Position numbers and translations under genes: made by a program. The notes beneath the pieces are model-generated. The model did no database searches, was not told where the DNA came from, and saw nothing but the letters and a program-made list of their open reading frames with translations. Below are positions 10,437-23,210 of a DNA stretch of 64,000 nt, one piece after another. Source of the stretch: Stictocephala bisonia (Eukaryota > Arthropoda > Insecta > Hemiptera > Membracidae); contig JAQJVL010000158.1 in the NCBI GenBank assembly GCA_035578905.1, positions 800,501 through 864,500 of the forward strand. Reading direction: 5' to 3'. How positions within the stretch are numbered: the first letter of the stretch is position 1; every line of letters begins with the position of its first letter.

Positions 10437-13236
10437 CTGTAATATTTAAATACGAACAAATTATTAGACTATTTATTGAGATAACATTTCAATAGAAATA
10501 AAGTCCATAAAATTAAATAAGTGTTTAATTATTAGTTTTTGGTGTATTAACAGATTACGGTAGCTTGAAATGTCTAACAACAAATATATGTAACGTACAA
10601 TATACATGTTATAGGGGTTTTTACACCCCCACGACTCTCAACAGCCAACCCCTAATATGCCGACTTTGCTCCCTATGAGGTTGAGCATTTTTTTTATGAA
10701 TAATTTTTACAAAAATAATCATGACGTTATTCTTTTACATAAACAAGAGTAGACTATTAATTTGGGTTGGTCAGCTTCCAGAGAGAACTACAAGGGGGGG
10801 GGTCTGGGGAACCATGGAGATTCAATAGTTTTAACTTAGGAAACTATTTGACAAATCAACTTTTAATCATTATATCACAGAAATTCTATTTTAGTAATAA
10901 ACAAATAAATAATATTGTAATTTATAGACTAATAACAAAATACAATCTAATGGCTCTAAAATTACAAGTATATTTTTAAACATTAACTTATAATTTCCTA
11001 GGATCAAACCTAGTTTTAAGCTGACAATTTTTAACTTAATCAATAATGCTTAAATGTATCATTAATGCCAATTTGAATCAGTTGATTTTACAGTTTTGAA
11101 TGGGCATAACTAAATTACTTGTAGCAGTTCTTCTAAGATAACCTACCAAAATTAGCATGTTGCAAAGATATACTTACTTACTTACTTAGTTGGCCACTCA
11201 AACCGTAAAAGGTTTTTGGCCTCGCCAACAATTTGCCTCCACTTCCTCCTGTCTTGCATCATCTCTTCTTCCACTCCCATTTTCCGCATATCCCTTTGCA
11301 CCTGATCTTTCCATCTCAGCCTTGGTCGACCCAAAGGTCTTCTTCCTGCTGGTCTTCCTTCCATTACTCTTCTCAATACAGATTCCTCCTCCCTTCTGTT
11401 TACATGGCCTGCCCATCTGACTCGTCTTGATTTTCCTTCTGCTACTATGTCTGCTTCCTTAAACAATTCTCTAAGTCTCTGATTTTTCCTTATTCTCCAT
11501 TGTTCTTCTTCTTTCACTGGCCTATATATTGCTCTTAATACTTTATTTTCAAAGGTTACTAATCGCCTTTCTGTTTTCTTGCTCATTGTCCATACCTCAG
11601 AGCCTCATTGTCCATACCTCAGAGCCATATAGGACTACTGGCCTTATAATTGTCTTGTACATTTGTTCTTTGGTTCTTCTTGATAAGGTTTTGCTTTTCA
11701 ACATTTTTCCTAAGGCCCAATAGCACCTATTTCCGTTCAGAAACCTTGTTTCAATTTCTGTTTCCTCTTTATTTTGTTGATCAATAGTGACACCAAGGTA
11801 TTTGAATTTTTCACAACTATTGAATTTATATGGATTCACTTCTAAAACCTGCTCTCTTTCTAATGCATTCCGTTCTATTTTAAGATATTTGGTTTTTTCA
11901 TCATTGATTTCTAAGCCTGTTGAAAAGATATACACTTAAGACAAAAATACTGGAAATGGTGATTTACTTACCTTCATTTTTACAGTTTCAAAAACAATCT
12001 GACATAGTTCAAAGAAGCAAAAGATCATTATTACTTGTCTGGGTGACTAATATAAATTTGACGGGAAGAAAAGTTTGTCTCTTATCTCTGGCACATGATA
12101 GTTAGGAAGGCAGGAGATACTTATCAATCAGTGCTGCCAGCGTGACCGCAGATGCGAGGCTGTGTGACTTATGTTTTATAAGAGTACAGAAATGTTTGGA
12201 TAGGTCACAGCCTATCTAGCGTCACCTTTGCCACCATTGATTGAAGGCATCCACAATATGACATTGCAATATTTTAAGATTTTTGAAAACATTCACTTTT
12301 GGATTATTTTCGAAAAAACATTTTCCTAGACTCTTCCTAGAATTCTCAATGGGCCTTTAAAATTACGATGAGAAAGAGGTTTTCAAGATAGAATCCAGAT
12401 TCATTAATACTATTTATTAACTTTTATTTTTAGAGTCATCACTTGGTAGGGGCTTGCGTTTAACATTTTTGAGCTGATTGCAAATTCCCACTTTTGATCT
12501 TACTTGGGCGATTTTTTTCTGCTAATTAACTTAAGTTTACTCTGAATGGACACACAGCATTAATGAATGGTATATATGAATAAAACAAACAAATTAAAAT
12601 AATTTTTATTCTCACAATATCAATAAAGTAGCATAATAAAATAGGTGCATTTAAAGAATGTAAAACGTAAGACGTTAAGGTGTTCTTATGAATGCAGGTG
12701 GCTTACGTCATTGGTCCCTAGCTTTCTCAACTTCTTGTTCCAACATTTGCAGTAAAAGTGCTCTGAAGTCAAGTCAGAATATTCAATAAGTAAAGAATAA
12801 CAAATATTGTCTCATATTCAACATTTTTTTAGCTACCCTTATTTGAACACGTGTTTGATGATGAGAATAGTACCTTAACAAATCTCAGGTTGAATTGAGT
12901 TTTTTTAAAAATATTAGATTGATATAATTTGTCGATTTCAGTGGCTGAAAATAAGAATATGAGCTTCTTAATGAATTCAGTACATATTTGGAAATAAATT
13001 GCACTTTAATTTTTTTTAATCCATAGTATAATATTTTGTCACAGATTAACTTATCTTAATTTCTGTACTCTAAATCAAATTACAATAGAGTTAGTCAAGG
13101 TTAGTCCTATAATTTACAAAATATCTTCTTTGAGTTTTGCTTCTTCTTAAGTTTGTTGACACCACTCCTATTTCAATAAATAACAACAACAACTCTTAAA
13201 AATATCTTTAATAGCTTTGGTTTTGAATAGATACAA
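10437..13236. other. AT-rich intron/intergenic, exon 20 to 19
   Basis: It contains the LINE at 11174-11923. Nothing else is recognised; the remaining sequence is AT-rich without repeats I could align by eye. Confidence 0.55.
11174..11923 (-). mobile_element. 5'-truncated non-LTR retrotransposon, copy 2
   Basis: This is a longer copy of the element at 8574. It covers the end of the reverse transcriptase (INDEKTKYLKIE, FKYLGVTIDQQNKEETEIE, IIRPVVLYGSEVWTM) and the C-terminal block (RWAGHVNRREEESVLRRVME, GRPRLRWKDQV, DRRKWRQIV). A 22-base perfect tandem duplication at 11583-11626 shifts the frame between the two parts. Ten-base direct repeats aaagatatac at 11164-11173 and 11924-11933 are the likely target duplication. 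The 3' end carries (TAAG)n. The C-terminal block is still open, so this copy is younger than copy 1. The clade is not resolved. Confidence 0.9.
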
Positions 13237-13430
13237 TCAAGTCCAGGTAGTTTTGTGTTTGAAGATGACATGCGTATGCAGTGTGCTTCTCCTCTTGGCT
13301 CGATATTCACAGAATTGGCATTGAAACTTGGGTTCTTTGCCACACTCGTGCCGCTGGTGTTGAACTAGGTTTCGTTTCTGTCTGTACATGCGCCCACAGT
13401 TGCAAACAAAGCGTTTCTCTTGTTCAAATT
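13237..13430 (-). CDS. lola: lola alternative 3' exon 19
   Basis: Lola terminal exon. The acceptor aatgttctag is followed by AA, then TTT at 13428 (FEQEKRF). Finger 1 is VCNCGRMYRQKRNLVQH with QRHEC, so the first knuckle is C-x-C, one residue shorter than usual, and RHEC replaces RYEC. The linker is GKEPKF. Finger 2 is CQFCEYRAKRRSTLHTH with VIFKH, and the end is KTTWT before TGA at 13237. All other ligands are present. With exon 22 and the exon at 43405 it forms a C-x-C subgroup. Whether the shortened knuckle still binds zinc cannot be decided from sequence. Confidence 0.92.
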
Positions 13431-13972
13431 CTAGAACATTATTTAATTATACTTTAATTTAAATAAAAATGGGAAGGTCTGTTTAGTAAGACTAAATATG
13501 ATTTATATGGTAGTTTGGTACATTTTTACTATCTCTTGGATTATAGATTATATTAAATATATTTAATAAAGGTTATTTTTTATCATTCGCCAGAAAAAAT
13601 ATTTATCAAGGAATCTAAAGTGACTAAATGTGTATAAATTGGATGTATTTGCCTTACTTGAAAATTCAGTTAAATTATAACTTTCTATAACAATAAATTT
13701 CTTCCGACATCCTTTATTTTGGTCACCATAGTTTATGATTTTATAGAGAAATGAGTTGTGTGTATATTTAATAAATTGAACATAATAATGGCAAACGTTG
13801 TGAACAGCAACACTGACTCTAGAAACCCATGTCTTGCATATATATGTCTCTAGGCTAATATATGTCTTGCATTACACTCATACACACGCACGCGCTCGCA
13901 CACGAACACAAACACAAACGAACTCAAACCCACGCATGCATACGCACACACGCGCGTGTACTCGTGGAATCC

Positions 13973-14060
13973 GGAGACCGAGGCGGAGACCGAGGTGGTG
14001 ACCGAGGCGGAGAACGAGGCGGAAACCGAGGTGGAGACCGAGGCGGAGACCGAGGTGGAC
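13973..14060. repeat. 12-bp minisatellite
   Basis: About seven units of ggagaccgaggc/ggagaccgaggt in a strictly 12-base period. It keeps a frame open for RGGDRGGD-like text, which is a by-product of the repeat and not a gene. Confidence 0.9.
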
Positions 14061-14091
14061 CAATACTAATTTTTCACATTAGGCTAAAATA

Positions 14092-14132
14092 AATATTTGG
14101 CTTACTATAATGGTATAGTAAGCCAAATATTT
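14092..14132. repeat. Short perfect inverted repeat
   Basis: Arms of about 18 bases (aatatttggcttactata and its complement) are separated by atgg. It sits between the 12-bp and 36-bp arrays. Confidence 0.8.
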
Positions 14133-14139
14133 ACAATAC

Positions 14140-14490
14140 AATACATATACAATACCACTGTATATGTATGGGCGGGTGGGTAGGTCAATACCACTGTACA
14201 TTACCACACACGCACAATAAAAATAAAAAATAAAACAGCTTACCCACATATACAGGTAATGACCAACCCACCCACCCTTACATGTACAGAGGTAATGACC
14301 CACCCCCCACCCTTACATGTACAGTGGCATTGACCCACCCACCATACACGTACAGTGGCATTGACCCACCCACCCACCCATACACGTACAGTGGCATTGA
14401 CCCACCCGCCCACCCATAAACGTGCAGTGCTATTGACCCACCCGTCCGCACAAACACGAACAGTGGCACTGACCGACCCACCCACCTATA
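14140..14490. repeat. 36-bp minisatellite array (minus-strand sense)
   Basis: Six or more degenerate units; on the minus strand the unit reads like accactgtacgtgtatgggtgggtgggtgggtc-a. It is the same consensus as the arrays at 59640-60122 and 34680-34835. Open frames across it are repeat artefacts. Confidence 0.85.
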
Positions 14491-15541
14491 CAAGAACAGT
14501 AGTACTTCTTATATATTGACAGACTATCTGCTCATATAGAGCCCATGAACCGGTTTTCATGTCCTATGATATTAGTTAATGTTCAGTTTTAACAGGTACC
14601 ACCAGCAGTCTCAATCTCTGAGTCTTTTTCAGCACACGCTAAAGTGACTAACTATTAGCTGACCTAATAGTTGGCCAAATAGTGGTCTGAGCGCTTATTT
14701 ACAGCTTATCATCGTTAGATAGCAGAACGGACAATTGTAAACAGCAAATGGACTGTGGTTTTGGGTTGTGTGTTTGTTCTATAGTCAAAGACAGCAGGCA
14801 TTATAAAATGGCTAGTCATTAAAGAAACGTTTTCTTACTTCAAAATAAACTTTAGTTACATTAAAAATAAATAAAAAAAAAACTATCATATTTTTATTAA
14901 AATCACCTCCATAAGAATTTATAGAAGTGTCGTTATTTAAACGTAATTATTTTTAACAGTTTAAGATTTTTTTATATTTTAACATGGAATAAAAACTTTA
15001 AAATTGAAAACCAACAACTAAAATGCATTTTGTAGCTTGATGAGAATGTTTACTGCACTCATTTGACACCATTTTCTTGTCATTTCAAACGGTTTCATAG
15101 TTCATTCGCTTATTCCTTCTACTTACTGTTTTAACTTGTTTATAAAATAAACTTAATATCTATATATATTACAGTATGCCTAAAATTTTTTTGTAACATA
15201 AAACGTGGTGGTAGAACTGATAGATAGGAAAATTTAGATGGTATAACTTATGAACAAGTTATTTTTTTCTTAACACTCCAAATTAATTGTTCCTAACTTA
15301 TTTGATCAAAATATGTTAAAATTAAAAATTCATATATAATTTCTAAACAAATAAGTGAATTGCAATCTAATCATTTGTTTATTTTAATTAGTTGAGCTGC
15401 AAGCCAAGTAGTCTTTGTCTAGCATAAAATAGGGCTTAGTTACACTTGTACTACATTTCTATTTATAAGCAAATTCAATCACTTATAAAAATAAAACTAC
15501 TTTACAGCTTAAGTAAAATTACAAAGTGAATGTAACCTTTA

Positions 15542-15771
15542 TTAGTTATCAGGTAGCAAAATACAGTTTTCAGGATGTTTCAGCACCATATGGGACTTGA
15601 GGGAAGTTTTACGTTTTGCCTTGTAGGCACAGTGCGGGCACTGAAACTGAGGCTCCTTGCCACACTCATACCGTTGGTGGACCGTCAGGTTACTCTTCTG
15701 GCGATAGCTGCGCCCACACTGATCACAAGGATACCGTCCATCCTGCGTCTGTGGAAAACTTGCTGGTGAAT
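15542..15771 (-). CDS. lola: lola alternative 3' exon 18
   Basis: Lola terminal exon. The acceptor ggaatgttgcag is followed by AT, then TCA at 15769. A lead of about 16 residues (SPASFPQTQDGRYP) precedes finger 1, CDQCGRSYRQKSNLTVH with QRYEC. The linker GKEPQF is standard, and finger 2 is CPHCAYKAKRKTSLKSH with MVLKH. The tail ENCILLPDN ends at TAA 15542. The hexamer AATAAA overlaps the stop (15538-15543), leaving room for only a tiny 3' UTR if it is used. ORFs on the opposite strand here are shadows. Confidence 0.95.
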
Positions 15772-16189
15772 CTGCAACATTCCTTTAAGTTACACAACAT
15801 AATGTTTAGGAACAATTTTGAAATGAAATGAAATGAAAAACAATTTAATTAGTGAGGCAAAGTTAGGATCATTTATCTTTTACACTTGACCCATAAAGAA
15901 AATTCAATACAACACTACAATGAGTATATCTAAAGACTTCATATGTGTTCACCTTTGCTGAGCACATTATTTATAGATCAAACAACAATACATAATTAGA
16001 GTTATAAAATAATTAAACTAAAAAAATTAGGCATCAAATGTGAATGAAAGAACATAAAACAAAGAAGAAAACAAAAAACTATTACTTACATGAAAAAAAA
16101 ATAATAAATACAAATTATTGCAGAAATTTACCACTACAAACACACATCACACGTACACTCAGTCTAACATTGACAGCATGACCAAGGCC

Positions 16190-17131
16190 TACAACCCCTA
16201 CAAATCCGCCGACAACCACCAATCTCTTAGTGCTGCAAAAAACCGAGCTAGACTATTATTATTTTGAGTTGAAGGATCAAGTTTATTCCACAATCTGCAG
16301 GCAGTGACAGTAAAAGATCTATTGTAAAGTGCTGTTCGATGAGCTGGAAAAGTTAACATTGATGAGTCCTGACGCGTGTCCCGTTACTGATGCTGAAGTT
16401 AAACGCAAAATTTTAAGATAAATAGGAAGGATTTTTGGATCGAAGAAGATTGTATAGTAAAAATAAAATTTTGATCTTTCTATACTCGAGTAACTTCAGC
16501 AAATTTAAACGTCTGAAGTAAGGAAGTAATATGTTCATCTCGACGGAGATTGAAAATATAACGTAGACAGTAGTTCTGCACTCGTTGAAGTTAATCTGAA
16601 AGTTGGGTAGGCATGTCATTGATGAAAATGTTGCAGTAGTCAAAGTGGGGAAGTATAAAAGTTTTAATAGCATAATTTTAACATCTAAAAGTAAACATTT
16701 ACAATAACTAATAAGAGTGTGAATACCATCAAAAACCCCATTACACGTTAAAGATACATGATCAGACCATTTAAGTATTCATAAGGAGTCCCATGTACTT
16801 AATCTTGTCACAGTAGTTAAGTGAATTATTATCAATGGAGATGCGGGGTACTGTATCAAGATCAATCGGTGCCATCAGTTTATTATGTCCAATAATAATG
16901 GGTTGAGTCTTTTTGTTATTCAGTTTTAAGTTTTTAAGCCTTCTTACCAACAGATTTAATGTCAGAATTAATTCTACCAACCTCTTCATTTAAGTCTGAT
17001 ACAACAGCGTGATAGTTTATTTGTAAGTCATCAGCATAAATGACTTTTGTAAGTCATGAGCATAAATTTACGGTGAGAAAGGCTGTTGGACAAGTCATTG
17101 ATGTACAGAGCCCTGAGGGACACCTTTGGTA
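16190..17131 (-). mobile_element. Degenerate non-LTR retrotransposon (reverse transcriptase end)
   Basis: Pieces of a reverse transcriptase occur in order on the minus strand. GVPQGS lies near 17110. YADD lies near 17030, within DDLQINYHAVVSDLNEEV. Then come LNNKKTQPIIIG, ISIDNNSLNYCDKIKYMG, a long block ending LRSKNPSYLS (about 16413), and LWNKLDP near 16290. The pieces are separated by frameshifts and a short internal duplication around the YADD segment (17020-17065). The order and C-terminal motifs fit a jockey/CR1-type LINE; the clade is uncertain. It is clearly dead. Confidence 0.82.
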
Positions 17132-17806
17132 ACACTTCTCCAAGTTTTGGAGTATTCCCAATTTTGGAGTTTTAGATAATTTCCCAATAAAATCTTGAAT
17201 TCAAGATTTATATTTCATTCAAGAAAAAGAGACATAAGAATTTATCACATATGATACCATCACATTAGAATACCGTGGATATTTCATTCTTGGTGCAATG
17301 TGTTCTATAAACTAGCATTTTGATTGCCTAGGTCTTGCCACCAGCTGTTCAACATCATACTGTACAACCTTCACTATTAACCTTTAAACAGTCAAAGAAT
17401 ACATAAGTCTGTGGCTGGTCCTGATAAAAGTTATCTCTAAATTATAAGTACATAACTTCAATTACAAATATAGAAACTCTTCTGCCACTGAAGTCACACT
17501 AAACAATGAATCGTACCGAGGTAAAAGGCTTCGTGCATGTTTTCTGTTTGCCAATTCACTTCTCAGAAGCCTAATCACAATGAAATTCACCTAAAAACTA
17601 TAATTCTATGGGTGGCTCTAGGATAACTATTGTGGGTAGGCAACCTTCCAGGGTGTCTGGGGTTAGTACGGAATACCCCCTCACAGAAAAAGAGGGGTTC
17701 GATGGATCACCCTGAGAATGTTTTGATAAACACGTTTAAAGTTATCTGAAAATATTAAATTTATAATGTAAAACTGGTGTATATATGTATTTTATTATTT
17801 TTATTA

Positions 17807-17809
<3 letters not shown>

Positions 17810-17841
<32 letters not shown>
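17810..17841. repeat. (TA)n microsatellite
   Basis: An uninterrupted run of about 16 ta dinucleotides within AT-rich sequence. Confidence 0.95.
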
Positions 17842-17844
<3 letters not shown>

Positions 17845-18639
17845 CTCTGATTTTTTTGTTCAGAACTTTATTCGGTTTTTTGTTCTAAATAATAAAACAT
17901 ATAATAACACTACTCATATTTAACCATGTTTTACTCTTTTTTAAAAGCCCTTACAAAACGGCTAAAAATAAAGGTGGTGGGAAAATTCCTCAAAAACTTT
18001 TCATGACATTTTGTCATGAATGTCGTGCTGCATACAACTATTCTAAAAGTAAAATTAAAATTTTCTACTAATGTCATTTCATATGTATCAATAAAAAGTC
18101 ATGTGGGCCTGACAGGCCCCCCCCCCTTGGACATTTGTGTAACCTACTAAATTTCAGTTATGTTATATGTTTTTTCGAATTTTATTGTTTAATTCTGTTT
18201 TTTAGTGGTTTTATACATTATAAACTTATAGATCACAGCCTATGAGCTGTTAGGTTTATGATAAATACATGTAGGCAGCACTGAGCATAACTTTTGACAA
18301 TTTTTATTTCCATCTGTTTTCTATGTTAGAAGCAATATCCAAGGAAATGAAGTACAATCATTAAGGAAAATCTAAAACAATCTGCTGCTATGAAAGAAAA
18401 ATGTCTGTGATGCGAACAGAACTCAACAAGTTGTATGCAGCAAGTAGAAACAGACGATTTCAAACAAGATTAAGTGTTTTCAATTTCTTACCTGTGATGA
18501 TGTGTGTAATTTTTTAAATTTCATTAGGTAATGTTTTTATTGCTAAATAGTGTGTATTTATACGTATTTGTCCCTTAAAAAATAGAAGAGTATCACAGCA
18601 CAAGTCTAAAGGGCTGGTGTTAGGGTGGGCCAACGAGCC

Positions 18640-18790
18640 CCCCTTTGGTCCTTCGCAAGACGGGCAACCCCTTGATTCTCCGTGAGATGGGCAACCTCCT
18701 TGGTCCTCCGCGAGACGGGCAACCCCTTGGTCCTCCGCAAGATGGGCAATCCCTTGTTACTCCGTGAGACGCACAACCCCTTGGTTCTAC
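18640..18790. repeat. 27-bp minisatellite, about 5 units
   Basis: Units such as ttggtcctccgcgagacggg plus caacccc repeat every 27 or 28 bases with substitutions. The GC content is far above the surrounding sequence. A minus-strand reading frame across it (TKGLPVSRR-like) is repeat-driven. Confidence 0.85.
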
Positions 18791-21700
18791 TAGGGTTTAC
18801 ATTTGTGCTATATCTCGTAAAAACAAACAAAATAAGATATGAATGGCTTATTGAATGATTTTCCGTGACCTTCAAGATTGATTAAACGTGCGTTATGATT
18901 ACTGTAAATGAGTGGACGTGTGGGAACTTAAATAAATATGGACTGGGATCTATCCGATGGTTAAAGAAGTCAAAGACCCAAGATAATGTGTAATTTGGTA
19001 ATCTCAATAATTTTATTTTCTGAGAACAGCATACAGTTGATAATACACTGTACATTTATAAGACAAAATGGCAACCATTGTTATAATATTATATACACAG
19101 ATATGGCAACAGTGTAATAGACTTTTATATGATACAATAACAAGTCAACAATGTGAACTACCCTGGAGTTATGTTTACTACCAGTTTGAGCATGAATGGA
19201 ATGCACTACATTATACAAGAGTTTCAAAATGGAATAGTATCCTGCGAAATAAAGGAAAACTTCAAAATATCAATATTAAGACATATAAAATACATTAATG
19301 AAATCTCAAGTTACTTTAGCTCCAATAAAATAATGATATAATTCATAAGTTAGCATATTGTGTGTTGCCCAAAATTGAAACAGATAAAACATCTTTAATT
19401 CCAGTTCAATAAAAAAAGTTCAAGAATGTACATATTTCTTTAAAATTTGGCTATAGTAAACTGATTTTATCATCTTCAGATCAAAGGTATCATCTTGTAA
19501 AGGAATCATTGTTCTAAGAACTGAACATGCTTATCAATATCGATAACTATTTTTCACTGTATTATCATTATCTGTTGTATTAATGTTTTATCGTCAGATA
19601 AATAAATCAATAAATAAAAATTGTTGAACTATAAACAAAATACACTGAATCCTAGCTGTATTTTGTAATAATATGTTAGACTTATATAAAAGTAGTTAAT
19701 ATAATAACAAACTAAAGTAAAATTCTGTAACTGTAACTGATAACATATTGGAATTAAAAAAAAGTTTGACAGTATAAAATTATAATAATTTAAATAGATA
19801 ATTTACATTTAATTTACAAATAATAATTATAAAACATAATACTGTAGCAGTTCTTTGTAAGTTCAAAAAGAGAAACATCAACAAAGCCAATCTTCAACTT
19901 TTGTCTAGATAACAAAACCTACCTTCTAGATCCATATTTCAAGGAACGTAAATTTAATGTGAATTAAACATAACTTCATGTTACAATATGCTAATTAAGT
20001 TAGTTGCTTAAGATTTTTACAATGTCATGGGTGTATGGGTGCCCAAAACAAAATAATATTTACGATAATTTCCTACATTATAACTGTTATGTTTATTTTC
20101 AAAATATATGTGTTTAGATAACATTGTTAATATTTAAACCATACCTAATTTTCACATACAAATATTGTTGACAAGACCACCATGATTGTCTAGGCATCTT
20201 CATTTTAAAATTAAATGTACCTATATACTCGTATGTTTGTAACTTTTAAACTGAATTGCTAAAATTGAAAATAAAACACTTTTATAAACTTTCTCAGTCA
20301 TTCTTCTACTGCTACCAACGGGTCAGGTGATATATTTACATAAACTTGAATGTAACAGATTGTCTGCTTGGCTTAAACTGTGTTATTTTAATTTATCTAT
20401 GAGTCCATTTTTAGTGAAATTCTAAAACAACAAACCAAATAAACACAAAGCTCAAATACGTTAATATTTTTAGCAGATGGGCCAATTAGAGTAGAACAAA
20501 TAAATAATTTCATAAACATTAATTTGAGAGGTTTTTTCGTTTAATAAACATTGTTTTTCTTAACATTGTTTGCCGATTTCCTATCATTTTGAACAACTTG
20601 TATCTTTATACATTTTTCTATAACCTGTTGCTAACGATTACTATCTACAATCTACAATTGTTTCTCCATGCAATGATAAATATATAAGTAGCCCATTGCA
20701 ATTTCTCAATTTAAGATATTTTATATTTTTGTACAGAAATTTTGTGTACAGTGGTAATGTATAAAAACCTTTGATAGTAAATTTAACTTCATACAAATCC
20801 GACCCGTTAACATTCAATCAAACTTATCAGTTTGGATAACAATAAAAAAATTAAGAAAAGTAATTAATAGCTATAGCTTCAATTACTATTTTTACATGAT
20901 CTCTAATGTGAATTAAAATTAAAAGTCTTTCCTCAATATGAAATTAATATTTAAAGAAAAAAGTACAGATAATAGATCAACGTAAACAATTTAAATTTAA
21001 GAAAGAAACCATCAAACTTCTGTAGTTTTTGCCAGTGCATTGTTCAAACTGTATTAATTTAGCACAAACTCTCGTGGGAGCTAAAATGTGCACTCATTTC
21101 TAAATGAACACAACATTATTTAAGTACAAAGAAGTTAAACAAAAGTATTGTGAATAATAAATAATTTTAAAAATATCAATAACAATAAAAAAAACGTAAT
21201 TACAACAGGATTTCATATGTATGATAGAAAAATATCAATGGAAATAAATAAAGAGCTATAAAAATTAGAATCTGTCTCAACAAGGTTGTAGATAAAAAAG
21301 TCTTATATAACATGGGTTTCAACTAAATAAATTATATCCATACATACTTATTGTATGTAGAATTATTAAGCAATACTGAACTAGATCTATTATTTATCTC
21401 AAATATGAATTGTGATTAAAAAAAGAAATATTTTTTATAAATATATTACAGTTTTTCTAATTTCATATCAATTGTATTAAAAGCTACATGCTGAAAATAT
21501 GTCTTTAATAAGAAAAATAAGCTCTACGCTTTCAGATTAAGCTATTTCTTTTCAATGTATTTTAATGAATTCAACCGTAGAAAGGCATTTTTGCAACATG
21601 TTAAGCTCTTAACAGATAAGGTAAACAGTGTTAAAACAAATATTTTTGTTTACAAAGTGTCTAAGCCTAGCTATAGTTAAAGCTAAGCCTTTTGAAATGT

Positions 21701-21951
21701 GATATTTTGGTCCCTTTTATACCACAAAAATAACAAGTAACATTGAAGATCTCATTAAAAAGTGCTCTTTTGTTGTTTAATTAGGTAATAATGATTTGAT
21801 TTTACTTCTATAGATGTACTTCTAGACATTTATTAATGGAATATTTAAGAAGAATACAAGAAACTGTCCTTAAGAAAACAATAAAAAATGCTTTAAAAAG
21901 GAGCCAGCTTTAGGTAGATTACCTTAATTGCAACCTACATTCATCTTAATA

Positions 21952-22501
21952 CAGCAAACCCTTGATTTAACAGACATCGGATTTAACGGACAGTATTCAT
22001 ATGAATTACGGGATATAATGACACGGTGTCCGCTCAATGTTTGCCATCCGACGCCTGATATGATACACATGTCAGGATACCCTGATCACGGCGGACCTGA
22101 CATGTGTGTCTGTGATCAGGGCCGCCTGATGTCTGCGAAAACACTGGCCGTGGGAACTGGGCTTTAATATATTACAATATACTGCAGTTTAATTTTAAGA
22201 ATGTTGATAATTAATTTGTGTGCTCATTACATAATGTACAAGCTTATGTTTTACATTAAAACTAGGCCTACTGTAATAAAAGCTTAATTGTCACCTGCAG
22301 TATATACATTCTGTAACATATCTTTTTTCTAACCTTTTCATTGTTAATCAATATGTACTATACAGCATTAAAATATAACGTGTGTAAGCATTAATAATAA
22401 GTTTCCAGCGATATAAGTGTGTTTGGGTGAATTCTCTATAATCCGTCTATATCCAATCCCGGACGCGGTCCCAACCCCTGAAGGAAAATAGGGTTTCTAC
22501 T

Positions 22502-22502
<1 letters not shown>
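21952..22502. mobile_element. Non-autonomous pogo/Tigger-like DNA transposon
   Basis: The left end is CAGCAAACCCTTGATTTAAC. The right end, reversed, is CAGTAGAAACCCTATTTTCC. TA dinucleotides flank both (21950-21951 and 22503-22504), the Tc1/mariner-type target. The inner right part (rc: gggaccgcgtccgggattgg, then gattatagagaattc) has the ...CCGCGTCCGGATTATAGAG... look of Tigger ends. No transposase frame is seen, so it is a 551-bp non-autonomous copy. A third related end sits at 23188-23210. Confidence 0.75.
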
Positions 22503-22925
<423 letters not shown>

Positions 22926-23187
22926 TAATTTATAAAACTTGTAGTTTTTCTGAGTAAGCATGAAATATTCCACAAACAGTTATTATTATCATTCAATGTA
23001 TCCAACATACCATTTATTCTGATGGGTTGATCGCTTTTATACAATACGTATTTGTATATTTTATTGATTGTTAAGATAGCAATGAGCTTGCACTGTCACA
23101 TTAAGGTGTGGCAGTCTCATAACAGCTTGAATTCACCCTGATTTAATGTACAATTGGCTTTAACGAACAACAGTCTGCCCCATACAG

Positions 23188-23210
23188 TCCGTTAAATTGA
23201 GGGTTTACTG
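23188..23210. mobile_element. Isolated pogo/Tigger-like terminal repeat
   Basis: gtccgttaaattgagggtttactg followed by TA. Reversed, it reads CAGTAAACCCTCAATTTAAC, closely matching the left end at 21952. It may be the true right end of a larger, 1.26-kb composite element. Confidence 0.65.

Larger units (their letters stand above)
13431..15541. other. AT-rich intron/intergenic with simple and minisatellite repeats
   Basis: It contains CA-rich sequence (about 13870-13960), a 12-bp minisatellite, a 41-base palindrome and a 36-bp minisatellite, listed separately. The last kilobase (14500-15540) shows nothing recognisable. Confidence 0.55.

Noticed and set aside
13862..14092. Open frames encoding GDRGG or LGLRLGLH repeats
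   Set aside because: Direct by-products of CA-rich sequence and the 12-bp minisatellite.
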